Shown here: positions 36,469 to 46,557 of the stretch, piece after piece
Layout of the letters: every line of letters starts with the position of its first letter
Position numbering within the stretch: the stretch's first letter is position 1
NCBI RefSeq assembly: GCF_000698555.1
Contig: NZ_JFHE01000005.1
Location: forward strand, 186,001 to 250,000
Direction of reading: 5' to 3'
Origin: Caballeronia grimmiae
GTDB taxonomy: Bacteria > Pseudomonadota > Gammaproteobacteria > Burkholderiales > Burkholderiaceae
Length of the DNA: 64,000 nucleotides
Notes under the pieces: generated by a model
What the model was told of the DNA's origin: nothing
Seen by the model: only the letters and a program-made list of their open reading frames with translations
Database searches by the model: none
Position numbers and translations under genes: made by a program

Positions 36469-37674
36469 TCAAAGTGTATGAGACCGGTCGCCGGAAGAAA
36501 ACGCATCCAGTCCGGAAGAAACCCCGCGTGAAAACGCAATCACCTTGAACAGCTCGCCCATCTCGGCCTCCGACAACAGCTTCTGAACAGCATTAGCCGC
36601 AGGCAAAAACCGCTTCACATCCGAGGGATCGAGTTCACCGAGCACATCCGTAATGCCAGCGTTCATCAGAAACCGCGCCTGCGATGTGAACCCGAGCAAA
36701 TCCGCCCCCGTCTCGACACCCGCCTCCGCGATACCCGTAAACTCGACGTGCGCCGTCAAATCCTGTAGCCCCGGATACAAAAATGGATCGGTATGCGCGC
36801 GATGCCGGTAATGACACATCAACGTCCCGCCCGCGCGCTGCGCATGATAAAACTCGCGGCGCGGGAATCCATAGTCGATAAAAAACGCCGCGCCACGCAC
36901 GAGCATCGTGCAAACCGTCTTCGTGAACGCGAGCGCCGCTTCATGCGTCTCGGTCAGATATTCAGCGAAAGGCTCGTCATTCGTTTCGTCGATGGCGTCA
37001 TCGATCAGCGAAATCTGCGGGTCCACAGACAGCGAACGATCCTCGAAGGCAAAGCCATCACCCTGCACGACGACGCCGCGCTCGTGCCACGCGCCCAGCT
37101 TGCGCACCACCAGACGCACCGGCATCGCGTCGAGCACTTCGTTGCCGACCACCACGCCTTCGAACGCATCGGGCAACGCATCAAGCCATTCGACCTTCGC
37201 GGCAAGCGCAGGCGCTTGCGCCATCAACGTCGCGCGCTGCCGATCGCGCAGTTCGCCCGACAAATCCACGATCGCGTATTGCTCGATATCCACGTCGAGT
37301 TCCGCGAGCGCCGTCAGCAGCCCCGCGGCGAGCTTGCCCGTGCCGGCGCCGAACTCCATCAGCCGCCGCGTGCCGCTCGCCCGCAACGCCTGCGCAACCG
37401 GCCGCGCCAGCGTCTTCGCAAACAAGGGCGACAGTTCCGGCGCCGTCACGAAATCGCTGCCGTCTTCCGCACGGCGGCCGAATTTCATCGCCCCGCCGCT
37501 GTAATAGCCAAGGCCGGGCGCGTAAAGCGCGAGGTCCATGTAGCGGTCGAACGGCAGCCAGCCGCCCGCCGCCGCGATGCGCTCGCGAATCAGTCGGGTA
37601 AGCGCCTCGGACTGCGCGAGCGCGTCGGCGCCCGGAGCAGGTAAACTATCGGATCGTTGAGCATTCGGATTCAT
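36469..37674 (-). CDS. Class I SAM-dependent methyltransferase, MidA/NDUFAF7 family
   Basis: A 401-residue protein of the COG1565 type. The SAM-binding region reads MEFGAGTGKLAAGLL, preceded by LYAPGLGYYSGG and DFVTAPELSPLFAKTLA, all typical of the family. Eukaryotic NDUFAF7 methylates an Arg of complex I subunit NDUFS2; bacterial substrates are not established. It is divergent from the SDR gene with only 13 bases between the start codons. The ATG at 37674 is chosen because upstream codons would run into that gene. Confidence 0.88.
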   Translation of the reverse strand: MNPNAQRSDSLPAPGADALAQSEALTRLIRERIAAAGGWLPFDRYMDLALYAPGLGYYSGGAMKFGRRAEDGSDFVTAPELSPLFAKTLARPVAQALRASGTRRLMEFGAGTGKLAAGLLTALAELDVDIEQYAIVDLSGELRDRQRATLMAQAPALAAKVEWLDALPDAFEGVVVGNEVLDAMPVRLVVRKLGAWHERGVVVQGDGFAFEDRSLSVDPQISLIDDAIDETNDEPFAEYLTETHEAALAFTKTVCTMLVRGAAFFIDYGFPRREFYHAQRAGGTLMCHYRHRAHTDPFLYPGLQDLTAHVEFTGIAEAGVETGADLLGFTSQARFLMNAGITDVLGELDPSDVKRFLPAANAVQKLLSEAEMGELFKVIAFSRGVSSGLDAFSSGDRSHTL

Positions 37675-37687
37675 CCCAGCATTGTAA

Positions 37688-38533
37688 ATGAGCGCTTCCT
37701 CGCCGTTTTCCCCCGCAAATCCGCCCGATTCCCGCTCCGGGGAACCGCGAACCCGCGCCGTGCTCGTCACGGGCGCGGGCAAACGCATCGGACGGGGCAT
37801 CGCGCTGGAATTCGCCCGCCAGGGATGGAACGTCGCCGTGCATTACGGAACGTCCGAACGCGAAGCGCGCGAAACCGTCGCACAGATCGAGGCGGTGGGC
37901 CGCCGCGCGGTCGCGCTGCAAGCCGATCTCGCCGATGAAACCGCCGTCGCGCAACTCGTGCCCGCGTGCGTCGAGTCGTTCGGCTCGCTGCAATGCGTGG
38001 TGAACTGCGCATCGCGCTTCGACGAAGACACCGCCACGACCTTCGGCTACGCGAAGCTGATGCAGATGACCGCGGTGAATCTCGCCGCGCCGCTCACGCT
38101 CGCGCGCACGCTGCACGAAGCGACGCCCGACGACGCCGCAAACGACGACGCACGGCGCGCCGTCGTCATCAACGTGCTCGATCAGAAGCTGTACAACATG
38201 AACCCGGATTACCTCTCGTACACGCTGACGAAGGCCGCGCTCGACAACGCCACCGTCGCGCTGGCGCAGGCGCTCGCGCCGAAGCTGCGTGTCGTCGGGC
38301 TCGCGCCGGGACTCACGCTCGTGTCGGCGTGGCAGACGCCCGCGTCGTTCGAGGCGGCCCATCGCGTGACGCCGCTCGGACGCGCATCGACTGTGGACGA
38401 TCTCGCGCAGGCCGCGTGCTATCTGGCGAACGCGCATGGCGTGACCGGCACGACGCTCGTCGTCGATGGCGGTCAGCATCTCGTGCCGAGCCCGCGCGAC
38501 GTGATGTACATGATCGACGCGCCAAAGCCTTAA
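37688..38533 (+). CDS. SDR-family oxidoreductase, pteridine reductase-like (FolM-type)
   Basis: A 281-residue short-chain dehydrogenase. The cofactor motif TGAGKRIGRGIA carries the Arg pattern of pteridine reductases instead of the plain GxxxGxG form. The catalytic Tyr-Lys pair is YTLTK, and NVLDQKLYNMNPDYLSY is characteristic of FolM/PTR1-like enzymes. It probably reduces dihydromonapterin or dihydrofolate-like pteridines. The dihydroneopterin aldolase gene starts 16 bases downstream, supporting a pterin role. Confidence 0.87.
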   Translation: MSASSPFSPANPPDSRSGEPRTRAVLVTGAGKRIGRGIALEFARQGWNVAVHYGTSEREARETVAQIEAVGRRAVALQADLADETAVAQLVPACVESFGSLQCVVNCASRFDEDTATTFGYAKLMQMTAVNLAAPLTLARTLHEATPDDAANDDARRAVVINVLDQKLYNMNPDYLSYTLTKAALDNATVALAQALAPKLRVVGLAPGLTLVSAWQTPASFEAAHRVTPLGRASTVDDLAQAACYLANAHGVTGTTLVVDGGQHLVPSPRDVMYMIDAPKP

Positions 38534-38549
38534 CCTTGGAACCTCACCC

Positions 38550-38947
38550 ATGCTTGCCGCTCTTTCGCATCCCCGGCTGACCGATTGCCGGCGGCTTTTT
38601 CTGCGCAACTACGAAGTGCGCATCAACATCGGCGTGCATGACTTCGAGAAGCGCGGCGAGCAACGCGTCGTGATCAACGTCGAATTGTTCGTGCCGCTCG
38701 CGCTGTCGACGCCCGTCGCCGACAAGCTCGCCGAAGTGGTCGATTACGACTTCATGCGATCGACCATCGCCGAGCGCGTGAAGCGCGGTCACATCCACTT
38801 GCAGGAAACGCTCTGCGACGACGTCGCCGCCGCGCTTCTCGCGCATCCGAACGTTCGGGCCGTCGCCGTATCGACGGAAAAGCCCGATGTCTATCCGGAC
38901 TGCGACGCGGTCGGCGTCGAAGTCTTTCGCATCAAAGAGGAACGAGC

Positions 38948-38951
<4 letters not shown>
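38550..38951 (+). CDS. folB: Dihydroneopterin aldolase
   Basis: A 133-residue FolB-type enzyme of folate synthesis that releases glycolaldehyde from dihydroneopterin. [20 protein letters not shown] is the family N-terminal block, with [11 protein letters not shown] and [21 protein letters not shown] following, where the catalytic Lys lies. It lies between the pteridine reductase-like gene and ttcA and overlaps the latter by ATGA. Confidence 0.92.
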
Positions 38952-39907
<956 letters not shown>

Positions 39908-39944
39908 ACGCCTGTCCATCAAGGCCCGGCGTGCTCTCGCGCGC

Positions 39945-39972
39945 CTTTTCAGACAAGTTCGCGTGCTATATT
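39945..39972 (+). promoter_or_regulatory. Putative sigma-70 promoter of glmUS
   Basis: A -10-like TATATT at 39967-39972 with a weak -35 candidate CTTTTC at 39945-39950 (16-base spacer), 42 bases before the glmU start. The -10 is preceded by TGC, close to an extended -10. Confidence 0.4.
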
Positions 39973-40014
39973 GGCCCGACCTCAAACCCGGCTTGAACCC
40001 GCAATAAATTCGCG

Positions 40015-41376
40015 ATGAACATCGTCATTCTGGCTGCCGGCATGGGCAAGCGCATGCGCTCCGCCTTGCCAAAAGTCCTTCATCCCCTGGCGGGCCGGCC
40101 GCTGCTGGCACATGTCATCGAGACGGCGCGCGCGCTGTCGCCTGAGCGTCTTGTCGTCGTCGTCGGACACGGCGCGGACAAGGTGCGCGAAGCCGTCGGC
40201 GCGCCCGACGTCCAGTTCGCCATTCAGGACAAGCAGCTCGGCACCGGACACGCCGTGCAGCAGGCGCTGCCGCTGCTCGATCCATCCGTGCCGACGCTCG
40301 TGCTCTACGGCGACGTGCCGCTCACGCGCGCAAGCACGCTCGAGCGTTTGCTCGATGCCGCCGGAACCGAACGCTACGGCGTGCTCACGGTGACGGTCGA
40401 CGACCCGACCGGCTACGGCCGCATCGTGCGTGACGCGAGCGGCGCGGTGCGCAAGATCGTCGAACAGAAGGATGCGAGCGACGAACAACGGCGCATCGCG
40501 GAAATCAACACGGGCATCGTCGTATCGCCGACGCGCACGCTGGAAGCGTGGCTCGCGTCGCTGAAGAACGACAACGCGCAGGGCGAGTTCTATCTCACCG
40601 ACGTCGTCGAGCGCGCGATCGAAGCGGGCGTCGAAGTCGTGACGGCGCAACCCGACGCCGAATGGGAAACGCTCGGCGTGAACAGCAAGGTGCAACTCGC
40701 CGAACTGGAGCGCATCCATCAGCGCAACGTCGCGCATGCGCTGCTCGAAGCCGGCGTGACGCTCGCCGATCCCGCGCGCATCGACGTGCGCGGCACGCTG
40801 GAATGCGGCGCGGATGTGTCCATCGACGTGAACTGTGTGTTCGAAGGCCGCGTGACGCTCGCTGACAACGTGAGCATCGGCCCGAACTGCGTCATTCGCG
40901 ATGCATCGATCGGCGCGGGAACGCGCGTCGACGCGTACACGCATATCGAAGGCGGAACGACGGGCGCGAAGGTCGTGCTCGGGCCGTATGCGCGCTTGCG
41001 TCCCGGCGCGGTGCTCGGCGACGAGGCGCACGTCGGCAACTTCGTGGAAGTGAAGAACGCGGTGATGGGCCACGGCGCGAAAGCGAACCACCTGAGCTAT
41101 ATCGGCGATTCCGATATCGGCGCGCGCGTGAACGTGGGCGCGGGCACCATCACCTGTAATTACGACGGCGCGAACAAGCATCGCACGATCGTCGAAGATG
41201 ACGTGTTCATCGGCTCGGATACGCAACTCGTCGCGCCGGTGCGCGTCGGGCGTGGCGTGACGATCGCGGCGGGCACGACGGTCTGGAAGGACGTGGGCGA
41301 AGGCGAATTGGTGCTGAACGAAAAGCGCCAGGTCAGCAGAACGGGCTACGTCCGCCCGGTCAAAAAGAAGGTTTGA
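40015..41376 (+). CDS. glmU: Bifunctional GlmU: glucosamine-1-P acetyltransferase / GlcNAc-1-P uridyltransferase
   Basis: A 453-residue enzyme making UDP-GlcNAc, the precursor of peptidoglycan, LPS and, through WecB, the polymer made by the 11453-24477 cluster. The N-terminal uridyltransferase carries [19 protein letters not shown]. The C-terminal left-handed beta-helix is seen as hexapeptide repeats, with [25 protein letters not shown] as the acetyltransferase site. It is followed by glmS 73 bases downstream, the preceding step of the pathway. Confidence 0.97.
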   Translation: MNIVILAAGMGKRMRSALPKVLHPLAGRPLLAHVIETARALSPERLVVVVGHGADKVREAVGAPDVQFAIQDKQLGTGHAVQQALPLLDPSVPTLVLYGDVPLTRASTLERLLDAAGTERYGVLTVTVDDPTGYGRIVRDASGAVRKIVEQKDASDEQRRIAEINTGIVVSPTRTLEAWLASLKNDNAQGEFYLTDVVERAIEAGVEVVTAQPDAEWETLGVNSKVQLAELERIHQRNVAHALLEAGVTLADPARIDVRGTLECGADVSIDVNCVFEGRVTLADNVSIGPNCVIRDASIGAGTRVDAYTHIEGGTTGAKVVLGPYARLRPGAVLGDEAHVGNFVEVKNAVMGHGAKANHLSYIGDSDIGARVNVGAGTITCNYDGANKHRTIVEDDVFIGSDTQLVAPVRVGRGVTIAAGTTVWKDVGEGELVLNEKRQVSRTGYVRPVKKKV

Positions 41377-41449
41377 AGCGCGCCAGGCCGTGCCGGAAGG
41401 CGCGGCCTTCTCAGTGGTGCGTTCGGTTCGGATTTCAAAGGATATCGCC

Positions 41450-43267
41450 ATGTGCGGAATTGTCGGCGCGGTTGCGCAACGTAATATCGTCCCGGTGCTC
41501 GTCGAAGGTTTGCGGCGGCTCGAATATCGCGGCTACGACTCGTGCGGCGTCGCGGTGCTGAGTCATGGCGCGCCGCGCCGCGCTCGCAGCGTCGCGCGCG
41601 TGTCGGATCTCGATGCGCAAGTGAAGGAAACGAACCTTGCCGGCATGACGGGCATCGCGCACACCCGCTGGGCGACGCACGGCGCGCCCGTCACCGACAA
41701 CGCGCACCCGATCTTTTCGCGCGATACCGTGGCGCTCGTGCATAACGGCATCATCGAGAATTACGAGTCGCTGCGCACGATGCTGCGCGACAAGGGTTAC
41801 GAGTTCGTCTCGCAGACGGATACCGAAGTCATCGCGCATCTGATTCACAGCATGTATCGCGGCGATCTGTTCCAGACCGTGCGCGAGGCCGTCAAGCAAC
41901 TGCACGGCGCGTATGCAATCGCGGTGATTCACAAGGATCAGCCGCATACGGTGGTGGGCGCGCGCCAGGGTTCGCCGCTCGTCGTCGGCGTGGGCGAGGG
42001 CGAGAACTTCCTCGCCTCCGATGCCCTCGCGCTGGCCGGCAGCACGGATCGCTTCGCGTTCCTCGAAGAGGGCGATGTCGTCGAGATCGCGCTCGATGGC
42101 GTGAAGATTGTCGATCGTCAGGGCATGCCCGCCGAGCGCGAAGTGCGCGTGGTGGCCGCGTATGGCGGCGCGGTGGAGCTGGGGCCGTATCGCCATTTCA
42201 TGCAGAAGGAAATCTTCGAGCAGCCGCGCGCGATCACCGACACGATTCCGCAAGGCGATGAATTCACCGCGAGCCTCTTCGGCGAGAACGCGAAGGATGT
42301 GTTCGCGGGCATCGACAGCCTGCTGATTCTCGCGTGCGGCACGAGTTATTACTCGGGGCTGACGGCGAAGTACTGGCTCGAATCGATCGCGAAGATTCCG
42401 ACGCAGGTGGAGATTGCGAGCGAGTACCGGTATCGGGAGTCGGTGCCCAATCCGAAGGCGCTGGTCGTCGTGATCTCGCAGTCGGGCGAAACCGCCGATA
42501 CACTCGCCGCGCTCAAGCACGCGCAATCGCTCGGACATGCGCACACGCTCGCCGTGTGCAACGTGAGCACGAGCGCGATGGTGCGCCAGACGGAACTCGC
42601 GTTCCTGACGCATGCGGGGACGGAGATCGGCGTGGCGTCGACAAAGGCGTTCACGACGCAGCTCGTCGGTCTGTTCGTGCTCGCGGTGACGCTGGCGAAG
42701 CTGCGCGGCCGCGTCGATGCGAAACAGGAAGCGGCGTATCTCGGTCAGTTGCGTCACTTGCCGGCCGCGCTGAATAGCGTGCTGGCGCTGGAGCCGCAGA
42801 TCATCGCGTGGTCGGAAGAGTTCGCGCGCAAGGAGAATGCGCTGTTCCTCGGGCGCGGGCTGCATTACCCGATCGCGCTGGAAGGGGCGCTCAAGCTCAA
42901 GGAAATTTCGTACATCCACGCCGAAGCGTATCCGGCGGGCGAACTGAAGCACGGGCCGCTGGCGCTCGTGACCGAAGCGATGCCGGTCGTGACCGTCGCG
43001 CCGAACGACACGCTGCTCGAGAAGCTGAAGTCGAACATGCAGGAAGTGCGGGCGCGCGGCGGAGAACTGTACGTGTTCGCGGATGCCGATACGCGCATCG
43101 TCAGCGAGGACGGCATTCATGTGATTCGCATGCCGGAGCACTACGGTGCGTTGTCGCCGATTCTGCATGTGGTGCCGCTTCAGTTGCTGGCGTATCACAC
43201 GGCGTGTGCGCGTGGGACGGACGTCGACAAGCCGCGGAATCTGGCTAAGTCGGTGACGGTGGAGTGA
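41450..43267 (+). CDS. glmS: Glutamine-fructose-6-phosphate aminotransferase GlmS
   Basis: A 605-residue enzyme forming glucosamine-6-phosphate from fructose-6-P and glutamine. The N-terminal [12 protein letters not shown] gives the catalytic Cys after Met removal. The glutaminase domain has HTRWATHG and HNGIIENYE. Two SIS domains follow ([19 protein letters not shown]), and the C-terminus ends in [12 protein letters not shown], the conserved sugar-site tail. The open frame extends upstream but CGIVG must be N-terminal, which fixes the start. A strong terminator follows. I see no glmS ribozyme, as expected outside Gram-positives. Confidence 0.97.
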   Translation: MCGIVGAVAQRNIVPVLVEGLRRLEYRGYDSCGVAVLSHGAPRRARSVARVSDLDAQVKETNLAGMTGIAHTRWATHGAPVTDNAHPIFSRDTVALVHNGIIENYESLRTMLRDKGYEFVSQTDTEVIAHLIHSMYRGDLFQTVREAVKQLHGAYAIAVIHKDQPHTVVGARQGSPLVVGVGEGENFLASDALALAGSTDRFAFLEEGDVVEIALDGVKIVDRQGMPAEREVRVVAAYGGAVELGPYRHFMQKEIFEQPRAITDTIPQGDEFTASLFGENAKDVFAGIDSLLILACGTSYYSGLTAKYWLESIAKIPTQVEIASEYRYRESVPNPKALVVVISQSGETADTLAALKHAQSLGHAHTLAVCNVSTSAMVRQTELAFLTHAGTEIGVASTKAFTTQLVGLFVLAVTLAKLRGRVDAKQEAAYLGQLRHLPAALNSVLALEPQIIAWSEEFARKENALFLGRGLHYPIALEGALKLKEISYIHAEAYPAGELKHGPLALVTEAMPVVTVAPNDTLLEKLKSNMQEVRARGGELYVFADADTRIVSEDGIHVIRMPEHYGALSPILHVVPLQLLAYHTACARGTDVDKPRNLAKSVTVE

Positions 43268-43295
43268 TGTTGGTGGGGATGTAGCGGGATGCTCG

Positions 43296-43323
43296 AAGCG
43301 CCTCTTCCGAGGCGCTTTTTTTT
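43296..43323 (+). terminator. Intrinsic terminator after glmS
   Basis: AAGCGCCTC at 43296-43304 pairs with GAGGCGCTT at 43309-43317 around a TTCC loop, and is followed by an unbroken T run to 43323. It is the clearest rho-independent terminator in the window. Confidence 0.93.
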
Positions 43324-43630
43324 CGTCCCTCACCCGACCGCTCCCGCGTTTACCTGTGGACAAACCTGTCGACACTGCGCCGGTTAACCGTTGACGCTTT
43401 CTGCATAACCCGCCGTCCCGCGAGAATCGCCGAAAGTTGTCCCGGCTTCCGCCCGCAATCCGCCAAACCATACCGAAGTTGTTTACTCGGCAAGTCATTG
43501 ACGCAAAACGCGCGAAGCGGGTTATCCACTGAAACGGCGCAGGCTTGTTAACTACTACCACGTATACATACGAATCCTTTTGTTTACTTAGAGGCGCGTG
43601 CAGTGCTGCTCAAAACCAAAGCAGCGCAGT
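43324..43630. other. Intergenic stretch between glmS terminator and gntR, no gene
   Basis: No coding region is credible here. It holds two near-matches to a DnaA box (TGTGGACAA at 43355 and TTATCCACT at 43522), too few and too far apart to suggest an origin. The last 60 bases are AT-rich. No terminator for the leftward gntR gene is obvious. Confidence 0.4.
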
Positions 43631-44335
43631 TCACTCAACAGCCGTCTCGTGAACCTGCCGCAGACGCTCTCGGCTATTGCTCAAGTGCATGCGCATCGCG
43701 GCGCGGGCATCGTCGGCATCCTGGCGAACGATCGCCCGATAGATCGCCTTGTGTTCGTTCAGCACGTTGCGCAACCGTTCGATCTGATCCAGTTCCGCAA
43801 TCTCCGCTTTTCCAAGCCGCGTGCGAGGACTGACCGCGCGTCCCATCTGACTGAGCACATCGTAGAAATAGCGATTGCCGCTCGCCCGCGCGATCTGCAA
43901 GTGAAACTCGACGTCATGCTCTAGCACATCGGTGCTGCCATTGGCGATCTGTTCTTCGTAACGCTCCACCGCACCGGCAATCTGCTTGAGATGCTGCTCC
44001 GTCCGGCGCCCCGCTGCCAGCGCGGCGGCGGCGCCTTCGAGATCGATTCGAAATTCGATGATCGCCATGATGTCCAGCAGGTTCGACAAGTCCGCATCGT
44101 GCAGCCGCACCGACTCGCGATCCGCCATCGCCCGAATGAACGTGCCGACGCCGTGCCGCGTCTCGACTACGTTTGCCGCCTGCAGCCGCGATACCGCCTC
44201 CCGCACCACCGAGCGACTCACGGCCATCTGTTTCATCAGCGCGGCTTCGGTCGGAATCTTGTCGCCGGGGCGAAGCACGCCGCGTTCGATCTCTTCGACG
44301 AGCGCGGCGACGACTTTATCGGTGAGGCTGGGCAT
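43631..44335 (-). CDS. GntR/FadR-family transcriptional regulator (FCD domain)
   Basis: A 234-residue regulator. The N-terminal winged helix shows GVLRPGDKIPTEAALMKQMAVSRS and VVREAVSRLQAANVVETRHGVGTF, typical of GntR. The C-terminal helical FCD domain carries the metal/ligand His pattern (EHDVEFHLQIARASGN). It is divergent from the D-glucarate genes with a 302-base gap that contains operator-like sites. It most likely represses garL-garR and the permease/gudD unit, responding to glucarate or a downstream intermediate. Confidence 0.9.
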   Translation of the reverse strand: MPSLTDKVVAALVEEIERGVLRPGDKIPTEAALMKQMAVSRSVVREAVSRLQAANVVETRHGVGTFIRAMADRESVRLHDADLSNLLDIMAIIEFRIDLEGAAAALAAGRRTEQHLKQIAGAVERYEEQIANGSTDVLEHDVEFHLQIARASGNRYFYDVLSQMGRAVSPRTRLGKAEIAELDQIERLRNVLNEHKAIYRAIVRQDADDARAAMRMHLSNSRERLRQVHETAVE

Positions 44336-44464
44336 TTTCGGTCTGGTTCTGATATTGATTGAGGTCGGATGACGCCAATGTCGCGCCGGCGCGGGTTTCG
44401 CCGGGACGTCCGATGAACCATCATGGAGTGCGGCTAAGACTCCGTCAATTCAGTGAACATCGAA

Positions 44465-44480
44465 TTGTAAGACATCTTAT
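44465..44480. promoter_or_regulatory. Operator-like site 1 for the GntR-type regulator
   Basis: TAAGACATCTTA (44468-44479) has perfect 5-bp inverted arms TAAGA/TCTTA. The overlapping TTGTAAGACAT also fits the TGT-N3-ACA layout common for FadR-type regulators. It lies in the gntR-garL intergenic region, 130 bases upstream of gntR. Confidence 0.6.
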
Positions 44481-44577
44481 CTCTTCATAAGACGAGCTAC
44501 ACGAGGCCGAGAGGCATCCTGCAACAAGAATTAAGGGTTAACGTCTCGTTCCACGCTCAAGAAAACCCGGTATCTTC

Positions 44578-44593
44578 TGTTAAGACATCCTAT
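44578..44593. promoter_or_regulatory. Operator-like site 2 upstream of garL
   Basis: TAAGACATCCTAT repeats the core of site 1 with one change over 13 bases. It lies about 45 bases before the garL start, where a bound repressor would block the promoter. Confidence 0.6.
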
Positions 44594-44637
44594 GACTTAG
44601 TCGCATCCAAACGACCCCGCCGCCACAGGGAGGCATC

Positions 44638-45423
44638 ATGCCGTCTTCGACACCGTATCAACCGTTGCCCAATGCGTTCCGCACATCGCTACTGGCGAGA
44701 GAGAAGCTGATCGGCTGCTGGTCGTCGCTGGCGAGTCCGATCGTCACCGAGTTGCTGGGCGTCGTCGGTTTCGACTGGATCCTGCTCGACGCCGAGCACG
44801 CGCCCAACGATGCGCTGACGCTGATTCCGCAACTTATGGCGCTCAAAGACAGCGTCAGCGCACCTGTCGTGCGTCCGCCGGCGAACGAGCCGGTCGCGAT
44901 CAAGCGTCTGCTCGATGCCGGCTTCGTCAACTTCCTCATCCCGTTCGTCGACAGCGCCGCCGACGCCCGCCGCGCCGTCGCCGCGACGCGGTATCCGCCG
45001 CACGGCATCCGGGGCGTGTCGGTCGGGCATCGCGGGAACCGTTACGGGACTGTCGCGGACTACTTCAAGGTGGCGAACGACAACATCAGCGTCGCGGTGC
45101 AGATCGAGAGCCGCGCGGCCGTCGATGCGATCGACGAAATCGCCGCCGTTGATGGCGTCGATGCGCTCTTCGTCGGACCATCCGATCTCGCCGCCGCGTA
45201 CGGCCAGCTCGGCAACGCGAATCATCCGGACGTGCAGGCGGCCATCGCTCACGTATTCGAACGCGCGCACGCGGCGGGCAAGCCGAGCGGCATCCTCGCG
45301 CCCGTGCAGCAGGACGCGGAACGCTATCTGTCGATGGGCTGCACGCTCGTCGCCGTCGGCGCGGATCTCGGCATGCTTCGCAACACGGCGCAGGCCGTGA
45401 AGAAACACTTCATCGAAGAGTAA
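44638..45423 (+). CDS. garL: HpcH/HpaI-family aldolase, 5-keto-4-deoxy-D-glucarate aldolase
   Basis: A 261-residue class II metal-dependent aldolase. It shows [36 protein letters not shown] and [15 protein letters not shown], carrying the catalytic Arg, the metal-binding Glu/Asp and the phosphate-like loop of the family. It splits 5-keto-4-deoxyglucarate into pyruvate and tartronate semialdehyde. The next gene encodes the reductase for the latter and gudD lies nearby, so GarL is more likely than the HpcH homologue of aromatic catabolism. Confidence 0.9.
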   Translation: MPSSTPYQPLPNAFRTSLLAREKLIGCWSSLASPIVTELLGVVGFDWILLDAEHAPNDALTLIPQLMALKDSVSAPVVRPPANEPVAIKRLLDAGFVNFLIPFVDSAADARRAVAATRYPPHGIRGVSVGHRGNRYGTVADYFKVANDNISVAVQIESRAAVDAIDEIAAVDGVDALFVGPSDLAAAYGQLGNANHPDVQAAIAHVFERAHAAGKPSGILAPVQQDAERYLSMGCTLVAVGADLGMLRNTAQAVKKHFIEE

Positions 45424-45488
45424 GCTGCGACAGGTTCGCGCTTCTCTCGCAGCACCCGGACATCGACACCTGAACAAAGGAGCAATAC

Positions 45489-46385
45489 ATGGCGACAAAA
45501 GCAGGCTTCATCGGTCTCGGCATCATGGGCCTTCCCATGGCGGCGAATCTCGTCAAGAACGGCGTCGAGCTGGCGGCGTTCACGCGCAGCGGCGTGCCTG
45601 CCGAACTGACGCAGGCGGGCGCCACGGCAAGCGACAGCCCCGCAGCCGTCGCGGAAAAAGCCGACGTCATCTTCCTGATGGTGCCGGATACGCCCGACGT
45701 CGAGCGCGTGCTGTTCGGCGAAAACGGCGTCGCGAATTCGCTGCGCGCGGGACAGATCGTCGTCGACATGAGTTCGATCTCGCCGATCGCCACGCGCGAG
45801 TTCGCCGCGAAAGTGCGCGAGCGCGGCGCCGATTATCTCGATGCGCCCGTTTCCGGCGGCGAAGTCGGGGCGAAGGCGGCGTCGCTCACGATCATGGTCG
45901 GCGGCGCGCAAGCCACCTTCGACAAGGTGAAGCCGCTCTTCGAGATGATGGGCAAGAACATCTCGCTGATCGGCGAGGTCGGCGCGGGGCAGGTGTGCAA
46001 GGTCGCGAACCAGGTGATCGTCGCGGCGACGATCGAAGCGGTCGGCGAGGCGCTGCTGCTCGCGTCCAAAGCGGGCGTCGATGCCGAAAAGGTCCGCACC
46101 GCGCTGATGGGCGGCTTCGCGTCGTCGCGGATTCTGGAAGTCCACGGCGAGCGGATGACGAAGCGCACGTTCAATCCGGGCTTCCGCATCGAACTGCATC
46201 AAAAGGATCTGAACCTGGCGCTCGCGACCGCGCAATCGCTCGGCGTATCGCTGCCGAACACGGCGACGTGTCAGGCGCTCTTCAACGCGTGCACTGCGCA
46301 CGGCGGCAAGGCGTGGGACCACTCGGGCATGGTCCGCGCGCTCGAGATTCTGGCGAACCACGAGATCGGGCAGGACGTGAAGTAA
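45489..46385 (+). CDS. garR: 2-hydroxy-3-oxopropionate (tartronate semialdehyde) reductase
   Basis: A 298-residue beta-hydroxyacid dehydrogenase. The N-terminal GFIGLGIMGLPMAANL binds NAD(P)H, DAPVSGGEVGAKAASLTIMV is the substrate loop, and the catalytic Lys lies in KVANQVIVAATIEAVGE. It reduces tartronate semialdehyde to D-glycerate. It is 65 bases after garL in the same transcript and is followed by an intrinsic terminator. No glycerate kinase gene is present in the window. Confidence 0.92.
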   Translation: MATKAGFIGLGIMGLPMAANLVKNGVELAAFTRSGVPAELTQAGATASDSPAAVAEKADVIFLMVPDTPDVERVLFGENGVANSLRAGQIVVDMSSISPIATREFAAKVRERGADYLDAPVSGGEVGAKAASLTIMVGGAQATFDKVKPLFEMMGKNISLIGEVGAGQVCKVANQVIVAATIEAVGEALLLASKAGVDAEKVRTALMGGFASSRILEVHGERMTKRTFNPGFRIELHQKDLNLALATAQSLGVSLPNTATCQALFNACTAHGGKAWDHSGMVRALEILANHEIGQDVK

Positions 46386-46412
46386 CCGTTGTTTTGTAGA
46401 ACGGCACACGGG

Positions 46413-46435
46413 AAGCCGGCGCGAGCCGGCTTTTT
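46413..46435 (+). terminator. Intrinsic terminator after garR
   Basis: AAGCCGGC at 46413-46420 pairs with GCCGGCTT at 46425-46432 around a GCGA loop, with TTTTT at 46431-46435. It separates garL-garR from the permease/gudD unit, so the latter needs its own promoter. Confidence 0.88.
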
Positions 46436-46453
46436 CGTTGGCCTCACATAGAG

Positions 46454-46468
46454 TTGTCAGACGTCTAC
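46454..46468. promoter_or_regulatory. Operator-like site 3 upstream of the permease gene
   Basis: TTGTCAGACGTCTAC resembles site 1 (TTGTAAGACATCTTA), sharing TTGTnAGACnTCT. It lies about 90 bases before the permease start and just past the garR terminator, as expected if one regulator controls both glucarate units. Confidence 0.5.
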
Positions 46469-46557
46469 TGACTGCACTGCGAAGGCACGGCGAAAAGGCG
46501 CTGCATGCCGCGCCAAAGGGTAAACACGCGATGCCATAGTCGTCCGATGACCATAGA

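Noticed and set aside
36099-36548. 149-codon open frame running out of the right arm of the inverted repeat
   Set aside because: It is antisense to the DUF2905 gene and begins in a palindromic repeat; its composition is Arg/Pro/Lys-rich low complexity. No ribosome binding site or family resemblance.
41377-41449. glmS ribozyme upstream of glmS
   Set aside because: The gap is only 73 bases, too short for the ribozyme, and the known class is confined mainly to Gram-positive bacteria.
43355-43530. Two DnaA-box-like sequences (TGTGGACAA and TTATCCACT) downstream of glmS
   Set aside because: Each has a mismatch, they are 170 bases apart, and no box cluster, AT-rich unwinding region or dnaA/dnaN genes are present. 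Not enough for an origin.
41435-43561. 708-codon frame antisense to glmS
   Set aside because: Shadow of glmS caused by high GC in third codon positions; Arg/His-rich with no family features.
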